DNA of 32,872 nucleotides from contig CAYMGM010000016.1 in the NCBI GenBank assembly GCA_964390005.1, positions 1 through 32,872 of the forward strand, read 5' to 3'. The DNA comes from CAYMGM01 sp964390005 (GTDB lineage Bacteria; Pseudomonadota; Alphaproteobacteria; UBA9219). A program made the position numbers and the translations under genes. Position 1 is the stretch's first letter, and every line of letters starts with the position of its first letter. The notes beneath the pieces are model-generated. The model did not search any database and was not told the DNA's origin. It saw only the letters and a list, made by a program, of their open reading frames with translations. Positions 23,380 to 31,530 of this stretch are shown piece by piece.

Positions 23380-25341
23380 ATGACTGATTTTAAACTTTCC
23401 GACGAAGAACAGAACCTCGTCCGTCAAGGCTTGCAAGAAGCCATGTACCGCGCCGAGCGCTTTTATGGCACGCGCTCTGAAAATGCGGCGATCACCCTGG
23501 CGCTGTTACCGTTGGAAGAGGCCGCCGCCGCGAAGCTTCAAGCGGATGGTTATGCATTGCCCAAGGGGATTCGCTTGGATGCCGATGAAATGGCTCTGTG
23601 GCGGTCGATGCGCGATCAGGCGGAAAACGATCTTGCCAACAAGATTTTGGGATTTGACGAGGCCGGCACAGTCCGAGATTTATCGGTTGAAAAGATCTTG
23701 GACAGCGCCGCACGTTACCTGCAGAAAAATTTGGAAAACGGCTTTGTTCCTTTTGAAACGGAAGGGGTCGATGGCGATCTGTTACCCGAAGGCATGGGCT
23801 TTGGTGCCGCAGGGCGCGACGTCGCCAAACGGGGGGCGCGGGATACGTCGGGGCTGGAAGGCGGGCGCCTTGAACCGCGCTTTGAGAATATCGTCGCGCG
23901 GTTGTTTGAACGCGGTGTTTGTACAGATCAGCTGACGATTGTTGAAAACAAGCATTTGACCGGGATCGAAAAAGAACGCGCCTATCGCGGGATTAAAATC
24001 CCTCATTTGGATTGCGAGATTGTCGTCAGCAACAAGGTTGGACGCGCGCTTTATGTCAGCAAGGGGCTGCGCGAGAATTCTTTCTGGGTAGATACGGGGC
24101 TTAACGATCTGCGCGATTATCCCGGCATTTATCACATTAAATGCGACGGCAACTGGCTGGATCGCGCCATGGATTTGGTCACGCAAGATAATCCGCCGGG
24201 CTATGTCACCTTGTTCGAAGAATCGCGGCGTTTGTCGTTTGGCGCGGGGCCCGTTCAAGCGCAGCCGGATCTTGTTTACCGCATCGGCGTGTCGATGGAA
24301 GATTTTGCGCTGGCACATGGCGGCGCTTTGCCGACAACGCTGGATCGCGAGCCTATTGAAAGATTACCAGGCTTTTCGTGGAATACGCTTTATGCCGCGC
24401 TGCGCGTTCATCAAAAAAGCTATCCAGATAGCGTGACAAGGTTCCGTAAGATCCATGAGCAATACCAAAAGATGATCTTGGCGACGCAAGCCAAGGGAAT
24501 GGTTCTGACGGACGCGCAAAAAGCCGAGCTTGGCGGCCTTCCGCCCCGCACGCTTCGGCAAGAAAACGCCCTGTTGGCAGCGGCACTTCTTTATTACCAG
24601 ATTGGCGATGGAACGGAAAAAGGCGTTTTGCCGACAACGCAGAACTTTCAAGCCTTTGGTTTTGGCAATAAAACCTTTGCCCAAATGGACGAGGCTTTGC
24701 GCGCGCAGCAGGGCTGGCTCAAGCGGCCCGGTTTGTCAGGGCTTGCCGATCTTTACCGGCTTTACAATGTTTGCGACGAAAACGGCGCGCCGAATGAGGC
24801 GGTCATTCGGGAAGCCTTGGCTCAAATCGGCGAAAACGGCGCACATCGCTTGCAACCCGATGTTACAAGAATTGCGCCGCCGCCGACAGTCGAAGACGTG
24901 CCTGCCGACAAGACGATACAGACCCTTTCGCCGGAAGGCTTGGCGTACGAGAGCAAGGTTTTGGAAGCGGCTCTTCGTTTTTACAACAGCCGCGGCCGCG
25001 CTTATCTGCCGGTGTCTCAAGATATCACGGCACAAGGCATGGGCGGTAAAACGTTCCGCCAGCTTAATGCCTTGGCCCGGCGCGCAGGCGGCAAGTTTGA
25101 GCGCGAGGGAGTCCGCGGCCTTACCGAACTGTACGAGATCTATGGCCTGCGTGAGCCCAACGGCATGGATCGGCACGACGTGATTAAGCCTGCGATCCAA
25201 CAGTTGAAAGATACTGGCGGGCACGGTCTCGTGCCTTTGTCGGCATCGGCAACGCAGACGCCACCTGCGCGTCCCTCTGGCAGCGGGCCTGCTGGAACGG
25301 ATGCCAAACCTGGTGAAGGCGCCACGACGCTTGCGACCTAA
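23380..25341 (+). CDS. Unknown 653-residue protein with three degenerate C-terminal repeats
   Basis: I do not recognise this protein as a whole. Three related segments lie at about residues 305-362, 395-490 and 524-620. They share a pattern of helix, Gly, Leu-Pro, helix, Gly, Lys-Thr-Phe, helix, then Leu-Tyr-x-x-Tyr (GVLPTTQ...GFGNKTFAQMDEAL...GLADLYRLYNV and RAYLPVSQ...GMGGKTFRQLNALA...GLTELYEIYGL). The pattern recalls small DNA-binding helical repeats of homing-endonuclease-associated type, but this is only a resemblance. The middle (residues 165-270) is a compact alpha/beta domain containing RGIKIPHLDCEIVV. The end is a Pro/Gly/Ala-rich tail. There is no signal peptide or membrane segment. 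It follows the CNNM gene by 109 bases. Confidence 0.75.
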   Translation: MTDFKLSDEEQNLVRQGLQEAMYRAERFYGTRSENAAITLALLPLEEAAAAKLQADGYALPKGIRLDADEMALWRSMRDQAENDLANKILGFDEAGTVRDLSVEKILDSAARYLQKNLENGFVPFETEGVDGDLLPEGMGFGAAGRDVAKRGARDTSGLEGGRLEPRFENIVARLFERGVCTDQLTIVENKHLTGIEKERAYRGIKIPHLDCEIVVSNKVGRALYVSKGLRENSFWVDTGLNDLRDYPGIYHIKCDGNWLDRAMDLVTQDNPPGYVTLFEESRRLSFGAGPVQAQPDLVYRIGVSMEDFALAHGGALPTTLDREPIERLPGFSWNTLYAALRVHQKSYPDSVTRFRKIHEQYQKMILATQAKGMVLTDAQKAELGGLPPRTLRQENALLAAALLYYQIGDGTEKGVLPTTQNFQAFGFGNKTFAQMDEALRAQQGWLKRPGLSGLADLYRLYNVCDENGAPNEAVIREALAQIGENGAHRLQPDVTRIAPPPTVEDVPADKTIQTLSPEGLAYESKVLEAALRFYNSRGRAYLPVSQDITAQGMGGKTFRQLNALARRAGGKFEREGVRGLTELYEIYGLREPNGMDRHDVIKPAIQQLKDTGGHGLVPLSASATQTPPARPSGSGPAGTDAKPGEGATTLAT

Positions 25342-25496
25342 TTGGCAAGACCGTCGCGTTTGGCTGCCCTGTCTTTTGGGCCTGCCCATACGAACCATGT
25401 TTTTCGTCCAAAGCAGAAAGACAAAGAAAAAAGGCGTAAAACGCTGCGAAAGTAAAAGGGCGCGCGTTCAAAAGGGGATGTTTGCGGTATAAAAAC

Positions 25497-25519
25497 GCAA
25501 GCAAACGGCCTTGCTTTTT
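25497..25519 (+). terminator. Weak terminator-like hairpin after the repeat-protein gene
   Basis: GCAAG (25497-25501) pairs with CTTGC (25510-25514), followed by five T. An overlapping stem, GTTTGCG with CGCAA-GCAAAC, lies just upstream. The stem is short, so this is tentative. It lies between the 653-residue gene and the next plus-strand gene. Confidence 0.3.
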
Positions 25520-25564
25520 CGTCTGGATAGAAGAGCAACAAAAAGAGAGAAAAGGTCATTAAAG

Positions 25565-26068
25565 ATGAAGCGAACACTTGCGGCGTTAGGCACGATCACT
25601 TGCTTGTTTGTGCATGCAGGCAAGGCGATGGCTTCGGATATGGATCTTTTCAACCCGGCAAATCCCTTGAATCCTATAGGCGTTCTCAATCCCATGAGCC
25701 CGATGAACCCTATGAGCCCGACAAGTCCTTTGCGCATGAATGACAGGCCGTCTTCGTCGTCGCCATCGATCAAGATCAGAATTAACGGAACGGGTGAGAC
25801 AATAAAGGCATCCGAACTGTTTTCGGGCAATGTTCGTTTTTGTCTCATAGATCCGGCGGAGAAAACAAAAATATGTGCGCCCACGTTTGATGAGCTTTTG
25901 GAAAAAGAGCTTGTTCGTCGGCGCGCGCGCGAAGAAGAAGAGAGAAAAAAAGAAATAGAAGAGACGAAAAGAACGGCCCCCTATCGCAGAATGCTTTTGT
26001 TCCCCGTCGTCGGCGTTGCCCTATGGGCCATTCGGCGCGCTTATTTACGGCGAAACGACCACACTTGA
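25565..26068 (+). CDS. Small secreted or membrane-anchored protein with Asn-Pro/Ser-Pro repeats
   Basis: I choose the ATG at 25565, nine bases after an AAAGG ribosome site. The 167-residue product starts with a signal peptide (MKRTLAALGTITCLFVHAGKAMA) and probable cleavage at AMA-SD. Mature residues about 30-58 are a run of three-residue units of the form Asn-Pro-x or Ser-Pro-x. A compact part with two cysteines follows (VRFCLIDPAEKTKICAP), then a highly charged helix (VRRRAREEEERKKEIEETKR) and a C-terminal membrane segment (MLLFPVVGVALWAIRRAYL). The likely layout is a periplasmic domain with the C-terminus anchored in the membrane. Family and role are unknown. It converges with the methyltransferase gene, two bases apart. 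Confidence 0.7.
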   Translation: MKRTLAALGTITCLFVHAGKAMASDMDLFNPANPLNPIGVLNPMSPMNPMSPTSPLRMNDRPSSSSPSIKIRINGTGETIKASELFSGNVRFCLIDPAEKTKICAPTFDELLEKELVRRRAREEEERKKEIEETKRTAPYRRMLLFPVVGVALWAIRRAYLRRNDHT

Positions 26069-26070
26069 CG

Positions 26071-26736
26071 TCAAGCTGTCGTAACGGTTGTCCACCAGAA
26101 ATGTTGTTTGGCTTCGAAGCGAAAGCTATCGTTGATGGCGAGCGGCGCCAAAAGCTTTTGCAGCGTTTGACGTGTGTCATAGTTCTTCAAGACAAGTTCT
26201 TCTGACCCATCGGGCAGCGTGCGCCGTTTATACGTATCGGCGCTGCCGGGCGGCGTTATTAAATCGCCGCCAAGGCCCGGCACCCAAACATTGTCGGCTA
26301 GCATCAGCGTGCCGCCGGGTTTCAGTGCGGCGCGCAGGCTTTGGAGAAAACGCGGGCGCTCGGCGTGGCTGACATGCGAGAGAAAAAAGAACGAGATAAT
26401 CGCCTCAAAACGTTGGCCAAGAGCCGCGAGATCAAAAGCGTCGGCTATCTGAAACGTGACGTTATCGGGCGGAAACGGTTTGGTCTGCGCGATTGCAAGC
26501 GTCTCGGCGACGGCATCGGTCAGCGTTAAATGCTGCGCGGTCGAGGCGGCTTGAACGCTCCACCAGCCGGTTCCTGCCGCGACCTCAAGAACGTCTTTTC
26601 CCGTACAAAAAGCGCGGATGGTTTTGGCGAGCTCTTCCTGTTCGGCAAGGCGTATCGGGTCGGGGCGGTGATAGATCGCTTCGTAAGAAAGCGCGCGGCG
26701 GCGGTAATAATCTTTGGTATCTGTTGAAGCGGACAT
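26071..26736 (-). CDS. Class I SAM-dependent methyltransferase
   Basis: The 221-residue protein has the Rossmann methyltransferase motifs in order. Motif I is VLEVAAGTGWWSVQAA (residues 50-65), motif II is LTLTDAVAETLAIA, and the post-I region reads VTFQIADAFDL. The later strand FEAIISFFFLSHV and the helix RFLQSLRAALKPGGTLMLADNVW follow; KPGG is the usual loop after the fourth strand. It resembles small-molecule or lipid/quinone methyltransferases, but the substrate cannot be inferred. GAGG lies just before the ATG. No pathway genes are adjacent. Confidence 0.88.
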   Translation of the reverse strand: MSASTDTKDYYRRRALSYEAIYHRPDPIRLAEQEELAKTIRAFCTGKDVLEVAAGTGWWSVQAASTAQHLTLTDAVAETLAIAQTKPFPPDNVTFQIADAFDLAALGQRFEAIISFFFLSHVSHAERPRFLQSLRAALKPGGTLMLADNVWVPGLGGDLITPPGSADTYKRRTLPDGSEELVLKNYDTRQTLQKLLAPLAINDSFRFEAKQHFWWTTVTTA

Positions 26737-26770
26737 CGGACCTCGTGGACGAGAAGGGGGTTCCGATGCA

Positions 26771-26798
26771 TCAGGATAAGGCCGATCCCTTATCCTGA
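26771..26798. repeat. Perfect 11-bp stem-loop upstream of the methyltransferase gene
   Basis: TCAGGATAAGG (26771-26781) pairs perfectly with CCTTATCCTGA (26788-26798) around a six-base loop. It lies 35 bases before the methyltransferase start. No T-tract follows on the minus strand, so it is more likely a protein site or RNA structure than a terminator. Confidence 0.5.
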
Positions 26799-26810
26799 AA
26801 AGCTGTTTTT

Positions 26811-26846
26811 CGTGCGGCGTGTCAGCTTAGGCTAACGCGCCGCACG
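26811..26846. repeat. Perfect 9-bp stem-loop after the 195-residue unknown gene
   Basis: CGTGCGGCG (26811-26819) pairs with CGCCGCACG (26838-26846), with a small inner stem AGC-TTAG-GCT. It begins eight bases after the stop of the unknown gene at 26855. On the minus strand it is followed by AAAAACAG and not a T-run, so any termination would not be of the standard intrinsic type. Confidence 0.5.
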
Positions 26847-26854
26847 CTTTGGTT

Positions 26855-27442
26855 TTAAACATTCTCTGCGGTTGCAACGGCCCCGGGTTGATGGGGCGTT
26901 GTGGTCGGCTTTTGCGGTTCGCGATACAGCGCGTCGAAAAGAGGTTTATCCAGTTCTAACATCGCTTTTGGACCATTCATTTGGAAAGGGTCGTCGGTGA
27001 TAACAACCATTTTTGCGGGATCTCGTGCCGGAACCGCCAGGACATTCGTTTGCGGGAGTAAGTACAACAGGCCACTCCTTTCAACCAGATCAGCCTTTAA
27101 GAGCTGAGGGGCATCAAGGCTCACGGTTTTATAAGACGGAAAGGCATCCTCGTTGAAAATCTTGGCCAAAGAATTAAAAAAGCCTTGGAACGGCAATAAC
27201 TTGACGCGCGTATTTAAATAGAAGGCGTTCGCTCCTTTGGGGGCCATCTTAAACTTGGCTTCATACGCATCAAGATCACTGAGATAAGGATATCCTGTAA
27301 TACATTGTTGAACGATTTCACCAATATGGCAGGCATGAGGCGTGTAGAGTTTAGTTTCATGTGCAATGCGATTTTGTAGCTCTTTTTGGTCAAAACCAGA
27401 GATGGTACGGATTTTATCGTAAGTATAGCTTGCAAGCGACAT
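26855..27442 (-). CDS. Unknown protein, 195 residues
   Basis: I do not recognise this protein. GGAG lies eight bases before the ATG, and the reading frame has coding-like composition. The product is soluble with no signal peptide. The N-terminal third contains histidines and cysteines (HETKLYTPHACHIGEIVQQCITG) that might bind a metal, but no known motif is formed. The middle is hydrophobic-helical (LLPFQGFFNSLAKIF), followed by beta-like stretches (LLYLLPQTNVLAVPA, KMVVITDDPFQM). It follows the small membrane protein gene by 48 bases, so the two may be co-expressed. Confidence 0.6.
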   Translation of the reverse strand: MSLASYTYDKIRTISGFDQKELQNRIAHETKLYTPHACHIGEIVQQCITGYPYLSDLDAYEAKFKMAPKGANAFYLNTRVKLLPFQGFFNSLAKIFNEDAFPSYKTVSLDAPQLLKADLVERSGLLYLLPQTNVLAVPARDPAKMVVITDDPFQMNGPKAMLELDKPLFDALYREPQKPTTTPHQPGAVATAENV

Positions 27443-27490
27443 TTCTATATCTCCGTTATAAATTGAAAATAAGGGGAGGGAACGATAGTG

Positions 27491-27829
27491 CTAGTTTATC
27501 CCATCGTTTTTCTGAAGAAAGGCCGTGCAACGACCATCCTTTATGTGAGTCCTTAAGCCGTCGCGTTCCGTGGGGGATAAAGGCGACTCTTTCAGTTCCT
27601 TGGGGCCTAATTTCAGGCCGTTTTTGCAAACAATCTCGCCGTGGCCCGTATCAAGAACATAAGAGCCAACTTGAGCCGTAAGCGTGTCACGATCCGTGCG
27701 AAGCATCGCTGCTTCATCCGCCGCGCCGCGATAAAGGCTATAGACCGAGAAAAAGGCAATTCCAGAGGCAACGGCAACGCCCGAAACAATCGTGGCGATG
27801 AGGTGAGAAGCTCCTAAAGGTTTGGCCAT
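27491..27829 (-). CDS. Unknown small membrane-anchored protein, 112 residues
   Basis: One membrane segment near the N-terminus (about residues 10-32, IATIVSGVAVASGIAFFSVYSLY) is followed by a hydrophilic part that probably faces the periplasm. That part contains two cysteines (EIVCKNGLKLG and DGRCTAFL). A strong ribosome site (GAAGGA) precedes the ATG. It lies 100 bases after the glucan synthase start side on the same strand and before the 195-residue unknown gene. No family is recognised. Confidence 0.6.
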   Translation of the reverse strand: MAKPLGASHLIATIVSGVAVASGIAFFSVYSLYRGAADEAAMLRTDRDTLTAQVGSYVLDTGHGEIVCKNGLKLGPKELKESPLSPTERDGLRTHIKDGRCTAFLQKNDGIN

Positions 27830-27920
27830 GGTTAATGTCCTTCGTCAAAAAATAAGTATGCAACCGCGCTACCTTAAAAGAAAAAAGGCGCGGATTGTAG
27901 GTCTGTAAATAGTTTCAAAC

Positions 27921-27948
27921 GATGCCGCGTTATTTCTTGCGCGGCATC
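27921..27948 (-). terminator. Stem-loop spanning the stop codon of the glucan synthase gene
   Basis: GATGCCGCG (27921-27929) pairs perfectly with CGCGGCATC (27940-27948). The loop contains the stop codon (27930-27932), so the stem includes the codons for the final Met-Pro-Arg. On the minus strand it is followed by GTTTGAAACTATTT, which is not a clear T-tract. It may protect the mRNA end or act as a weak terminator. Confidence 0.4.
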
Positions 27949-30470
27949 GCGTTAATCATCGAGACGATCAAGGCTGAAAGATAAGGCAAAGTTTGCACAA
28001 TCAGCATCCCAGACCAGATCTGGGCGTTAAAGTTTTGAACTGAAAACAGGTACAAAACGCCGCCTGCGCAGGCCCACAGTGCCAGTAAAAAGGCCAATTC
28101 TTCGCGCGCCATCAAGATTCCTTGAATGGCGGCGGGCTGGTTTTCGCATTTCGGCGTGCGGAAGAATGGCTTGCCGGAGGTGAAAATGCCTTGCCAAACC
28201 GCGCGGCCCACCGCGTGGGTCAAGCCCATGCCCGCCAGCGCGGCCCCAAAGCGATCGCGCCAGCCGCATTTGACGCGCGCGTGGTACAGCGTAAAGCCCG
28301 CCAAGACTTTAAAGACAAAAACGCTGAGCGTGGGGACCAGAAAGACGGTCGGTGGAAACTCGACCCAATGGAACATCAAAAGGATCGACCACAGGATCGC
28401 CGCGCCTGCAAAAATCATGTGGGCGGCATCGGCAAACCAAGGCAGCCAGCCCGAGATAAAGTGGTAACGTTGGCCGCGCGTCAATTGTTCGCCATCGCGC
28501 AAGGCGCGCCAGTGGCGTTTAAGAATCTGCACAGCGCCATACGCCCAACGGAAACGCTGCGTTTTATAGTCGGCAAACGTATCGGGGATCAAACCGCGCC
28601 CCAGCGACTGTTCCAGATAAACGGCTTCGTGGCCCAGCTCGAACAGGCGCAGACCCAGTTCGGCGTCTTCGCAAATACACCATTCGGCCCACCCGCCAAT
28701 CGAGGCAAGGGTAGACCGGCGGATCAGCGTCATCGTTCCGTGTTGAATGATCGCGTTGCGTTCATTGCGTTGAACCATGCCAATATGGAAAAAGCCCGCA
28801 TATTCCCAATAGCACATGCGTTTGAACGCGCTTTCTTCGCCGTCACGATAATCTTGCGGGGCTTGGACAAATGCGACATTGCTGTTTTCAAAATAGGGAA
28901 CGGTGGCTTTCAGCCAATTGGGCGCAACGACATAATCGCTGTCGATGACGCCAATCACTTTGGCTTCGGCGGCGGTTTGCGTCAGCGCAAAGTTCAATGC
29001 ACCCGCTTTATATCCGGGCCATTGCGGCAGATGGAAAAAGCGGAAGCGCGCCCCCAATTTGGCGCAATAGGCTTCAAGCGGTTTCCAAACGGCTTCGTCT
29101 TTGGTGTTGTTGTCGATGACCAAGACTTCATAATTCGGATAATCAAGGACGGCCAAAGCATCCAGCGTTTCCATCACCATCTGCGGCGGCTCGTTATAGC
29201 AAGGCACGTGGATGGAGACCAAAGGCGCATCGTCGGGTAAAGGCGCGTCAAGCGGCGCAAAGGCGCGGCGACGACCCGCCCAAATGACTTCGGTCAGCTC
29301 ATAGCCGTCAACCAGGAACAAGGCCAAAAGAACGATCTGCGCCGCAATCAAAGCCACCCAAGCCATGGTGTTGGCCGTGATGATCCGCTCGGCCATGGCG
29401 GCCATGGTCGCCCAAACCAGCATCGAGGTCACGATTTGGATCAAGGTCGCATAGAAAAATTGACCGCCGGGCCGTAAATCGGGGCGGCGACGCACAAACC
29501 AGATAATCGGGAAAAAGGCCAAAAAGCTGGCCAAAGCGCAGCCCCAGATCCAACTGGTGCTTTCGAAAACCGCGCCGCTCATGGAGAATTTCGGGTTGTA
29601 TTGCGTATCCCACAGGCCCCAATGCGCGCCGACGGTGCCTTCGATCTTGCGCTTCCACGGCGCGTCGAACGCTTCGATGATCGAATAGTCATAGCGTTCT
29701 TTGGCGGCCAAGTTCAGGAACTCGCGAATGAAGCGGGCTTGGTTGATCAGCGACGGCTCGGATCCTTTGAACCACTGGCCTTCGCTGGGCCAGCCGACTT
29801 CGGCGATTAAAATGTGCTTGTCGGGAAAAGCCGCTTGCAGCTGGTCCAGGCGGTATTTGACGTAATCCAGCGCCTTGTCGATGGGCAGGCCTTCCCAATA
29901 AGGCAAAACGTGAACCGAGATGTAATCGACAGATTGCGCCAACCGCGGATATTTCAGCCAAACATGCCAAGGCTCGGCGGTTGAGACGGGCACGCTGACC
30001 TGACGTTTGACGCGCTCGATCAAACTGATCAATTCGTCTTGCGTGACATCGGCGCGCAGCAAAGATTCGTTGCCGACCAAAACGCGCTGGACGTTGGGGT
30101 TGGCTTTGACAATATCAATCAGGCGCGCGATTTCCTGATTGTTCGCATTCATGTCGGGGCTGATCCACGCGCCGACGATCACATTCAATTTATGTTTGGC
30201 GGCGATCGGGATGATGCGATCAAGCCCGTCCGATAAGCCATAAGTGCGGATCGCATTCGTATGCTGCGCCAAAAAAGCCATGTCGCGGTCGATGGCGTCG
30301 TCGGACAGATAGTTGTCTTTGTCGTTCGCCTGATACGCGCTGTAGGACAAGCTGTTGATAACGCCGCCCCATGTTTGTTCGCTGGCGCCACGATTGATCA
30401 CGGCCCACACGGCAAAGTTCACCGCCAAAACGATCAAGGCGACAAGAAGGGGACGTTGCAACGCTTTCAT
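27930..30470 (-). CDS. Bifunctional GH17-GT2 beta-glucan synthase
   Basis: The 846-residue inner-membrane protein joins two enzymes. After an N-terminal membrane anchor (residues 7-26), a GH17 domain at about 33-300 has the acid/base Glu135 in VGNES and the nucleophile Glu224 in LIAEVGWPS. Three membrane segments follow (about 307-390). A GT2 domain (415-650) has HVPCYNE, the metal-binding DSD (510-512), ED at 601-602 and the processive-enzyme motif QRFRW at 638-642. The C-terminus has several more membrane segments. Bacterial fusions of this type, such as Bradyrhizobium NdvB, make beta-1,3-glucan, and their GH17 part can act as a transglycosylase that branches or cyclises the chain. The product is inferred from the family. 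No export gene is adjacent. Confidence 0.9.
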   Translation of the reverse strand: MKALQRPLLVALIVLAVNFAVWAVINRGASEQTWGGVINSLSYSAYQANDKDNYLSDDAIDRDMAFLAQHTNAIRTYGLSDGLDRIIPIAAKHKLNVIVGAWISPDMNANNQEIARLIDIVKANPNVQRVLVGNESLLRADVTQDELISLIERVKRQVSVPVSTAEPWHVWLKYPRLAQSVDYISVHVLPYWEGLPIDKALDYVKYRLDQLQAAFPDKHILIAEVGWPSEGQWFKGSEPSLINQARFIREFLNLAAKERYDYSIIEAFDAPWKRKIEGTVGAHWGLWDTQYNPKFSMSGAVFESTSWIWGCALASFLAFFPIIWFVRRRPDLRPGGQFFYATLIQIVTSMLVWATMAAMAERIITANTMAWVALIAAQIVLLALFLVDGYELTEVIWAGRRRAFAPLDAPLPDDAPLVSIHVPCYNEPPQMVMETLDALAVLDYPNYEVLVIDNNTKDEAVWKPLEAYCAKLGARFRFFHLPQWPGYKAGALNFALTQTAAEAKVIGVIDSDYVVAPNWLKATVPYFENSNVAFVQAPQDYRDGEESAFKRMCYWEYAGFFHIGMVQRNERNAIIQHGTMTLIRRSTLASIGGWAEWCICEDAELGLRLFELGHEAVYLEQSLGRGLIPDTFADYKTQRFRWAYGAVQILKRHWRALRDGEQLTRGQRYHFISGWLPWFADAAHMIFAGAAILWSILLMFHWVEFPPTVFLVPTLSVFVFKVLAGFTLYHARVKCGWRDRFGAALAGMGLTHAVGRAVWQGIFTSGKPFFRTPKCENQPAAIQGILMAREELAFLLALWACAGGVLYLFSVQNFNAQIWSGMLIVQTLPYLSALIVSMINAMPRKK

Positions 30471-30594
30471 GGGCAGACGCTTTCGTCGAAAACGGAAAAG
30501 AAGAAACCGAACTTAACTTAAACGAAAGGCCGGTCCGGCGCGAGAAGAAGCTTTGGCTTTCTTTCCGTCCGTCCCGGCCTTGTGGGGGAAGGCC

Positions 30595-31218
30595 TTAGGC
30601 CCCCATTTTTTTGGTCTTGCTCTCAAGCGACAGGACGAGCGCATCGAACCCTTCGCGTTTGACAATGGCCGTAAACTCGGACCGGCGGGTCGCCAGTTCA
30701 CTGATCGCGGCGTCAAGATAAACGTCAACAATGCGCAAAGCGCCTTTGTCATCCTTGCGGACAAGGTAATTCAACGTCACGGGATCCGCGCCTTTCGGCG
30801 TCAGTTTGGTTTCGACGATGACGCCGCCTTGGGCCGCGGGCTTCTCGCCGATGACGTCAAATTGCTCGCCATCGAACTTTTTAAAGCGGCTGGCATAAGT
30901 TGCGATGCTGAAAGACGAAAAAGCATCAACCAGCTTTTGCTGCGCGGCAGGAGTCGCGCTGATCCAGCCGGGGCCGACGGCAAAACGCGCCATCAGGGGC
31001 AGATTGAACGTCGCTTGAAGGGTCGGCTCAAGCTTTTTATAGCGCCCTTCAAAGCCCAATTTGTCGCCCTGTTTCATGGTGTCGAGCAGTTGAGCATAGA
31101 AATTTTGGACCAAAGCTGTGGCGGAGGCCGCCGCCGTTTCGGCATGAGCGGGCGCTGCCGCCGAGCCTCCGAACGTCGCAAGAAGAAGCAGGCAAAGGAA
31201 CAAGCGTTTGATTTTCAT
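30595..31218 (-). CDS. MlaC-family periplasmic phospholipid-binding protein
   Basis: I place the start at the ATG (31218) that precedes a clear signal peptide, MKIKRLFLCLLLLATFGG, with cleavage near AHA-ET. The longer frame from 31350 would put 44 basic residues in front. The mature protein of about 180 residues has the MlaC/Ttg2D (toluene-tolerance) layout: a helical start (VQNFYAQLLDTM), the DLPLMARFAVGPGW-like region (FNLPLMARFAVGPGW), and the family's typical end strands (VTLNYLVRKDDKGALRIVDVYLDA). MlaC carries phospholipids between the outer and inner membranes. HpnM of hopanoid clusters has the same fold. No mlaA, mlaD or hpn genes lie next to it, so the transport partner is unknown. 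Confidence 0.88.
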   Translation of the reverse strand: MKIKRLFLCLLLLATFGGSAAAPAHAETAAASATALVQNFYAQLLDTMKQGDKLGFEGRYKKLEPTLQATFNLPLMARFAVGPGWISATPAAQQKLVDAFSSFSIATYASRFKKFDGEQFDVIGEKPAAQGGVIVETKLTPKGADPVTLNYLVRKDDKGALRIVDVYLDAAISELATRRSEFTAIVKREGFDALVLSLESKTKKMGA

Positions 31219-31530
31219 ACGGATTAACCTAAGTTTGGGTTGTCTGCCAAGGGGGCCAGATCGAAGGGTTTTCAGCACATTCGACGGGCGTATCCTCGCC
31301 TTTTGGCGAAGAAATCCGGCTTTTTTAAGCCTCTGAGGTGGCTGAGGCAAGGCGAAAACGTACCCCTTATTTATAAGGGCACGTCAGAGCCGCCTACATA
31401 CAATATAGTTAGTTGAATGTTAACGGATGGGGCTTTAGGCTTGATGTAACGGGTCTGATTTGCGACCTTTTCTTGCTTTGTCTGGTTTTTATCTGTCTTT
31501 CCAATCCCTCATCTTTTGGAACCTCGCCCC
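31219..31530. other. 312-base divergent gap between the MlaC-like and autotransporter genes
   Basis: No gene is supported here. It must hold promoters for both flanking genes. Visible structures are a GGCTT-TTTT-AAGCC hairpin (31318-31331), GCCTC/GAGGC (31329-31348) and the palindrome CCCTTATTTATAAGGG (31364-31379). TACAAT, near 31397, is close to a sigma-70 -10 box but lacks a good -35 at the right distance. I see no RNA gene. Confidence 0.5.

Noticed and set aside
30553..30600. GGCCTT/AAGGCC hairpin as a terminator for the MlaC-like gene
   Set aside because: It is short and not followed by a T-tract on the minus strand, so I could not support it as a terminator.
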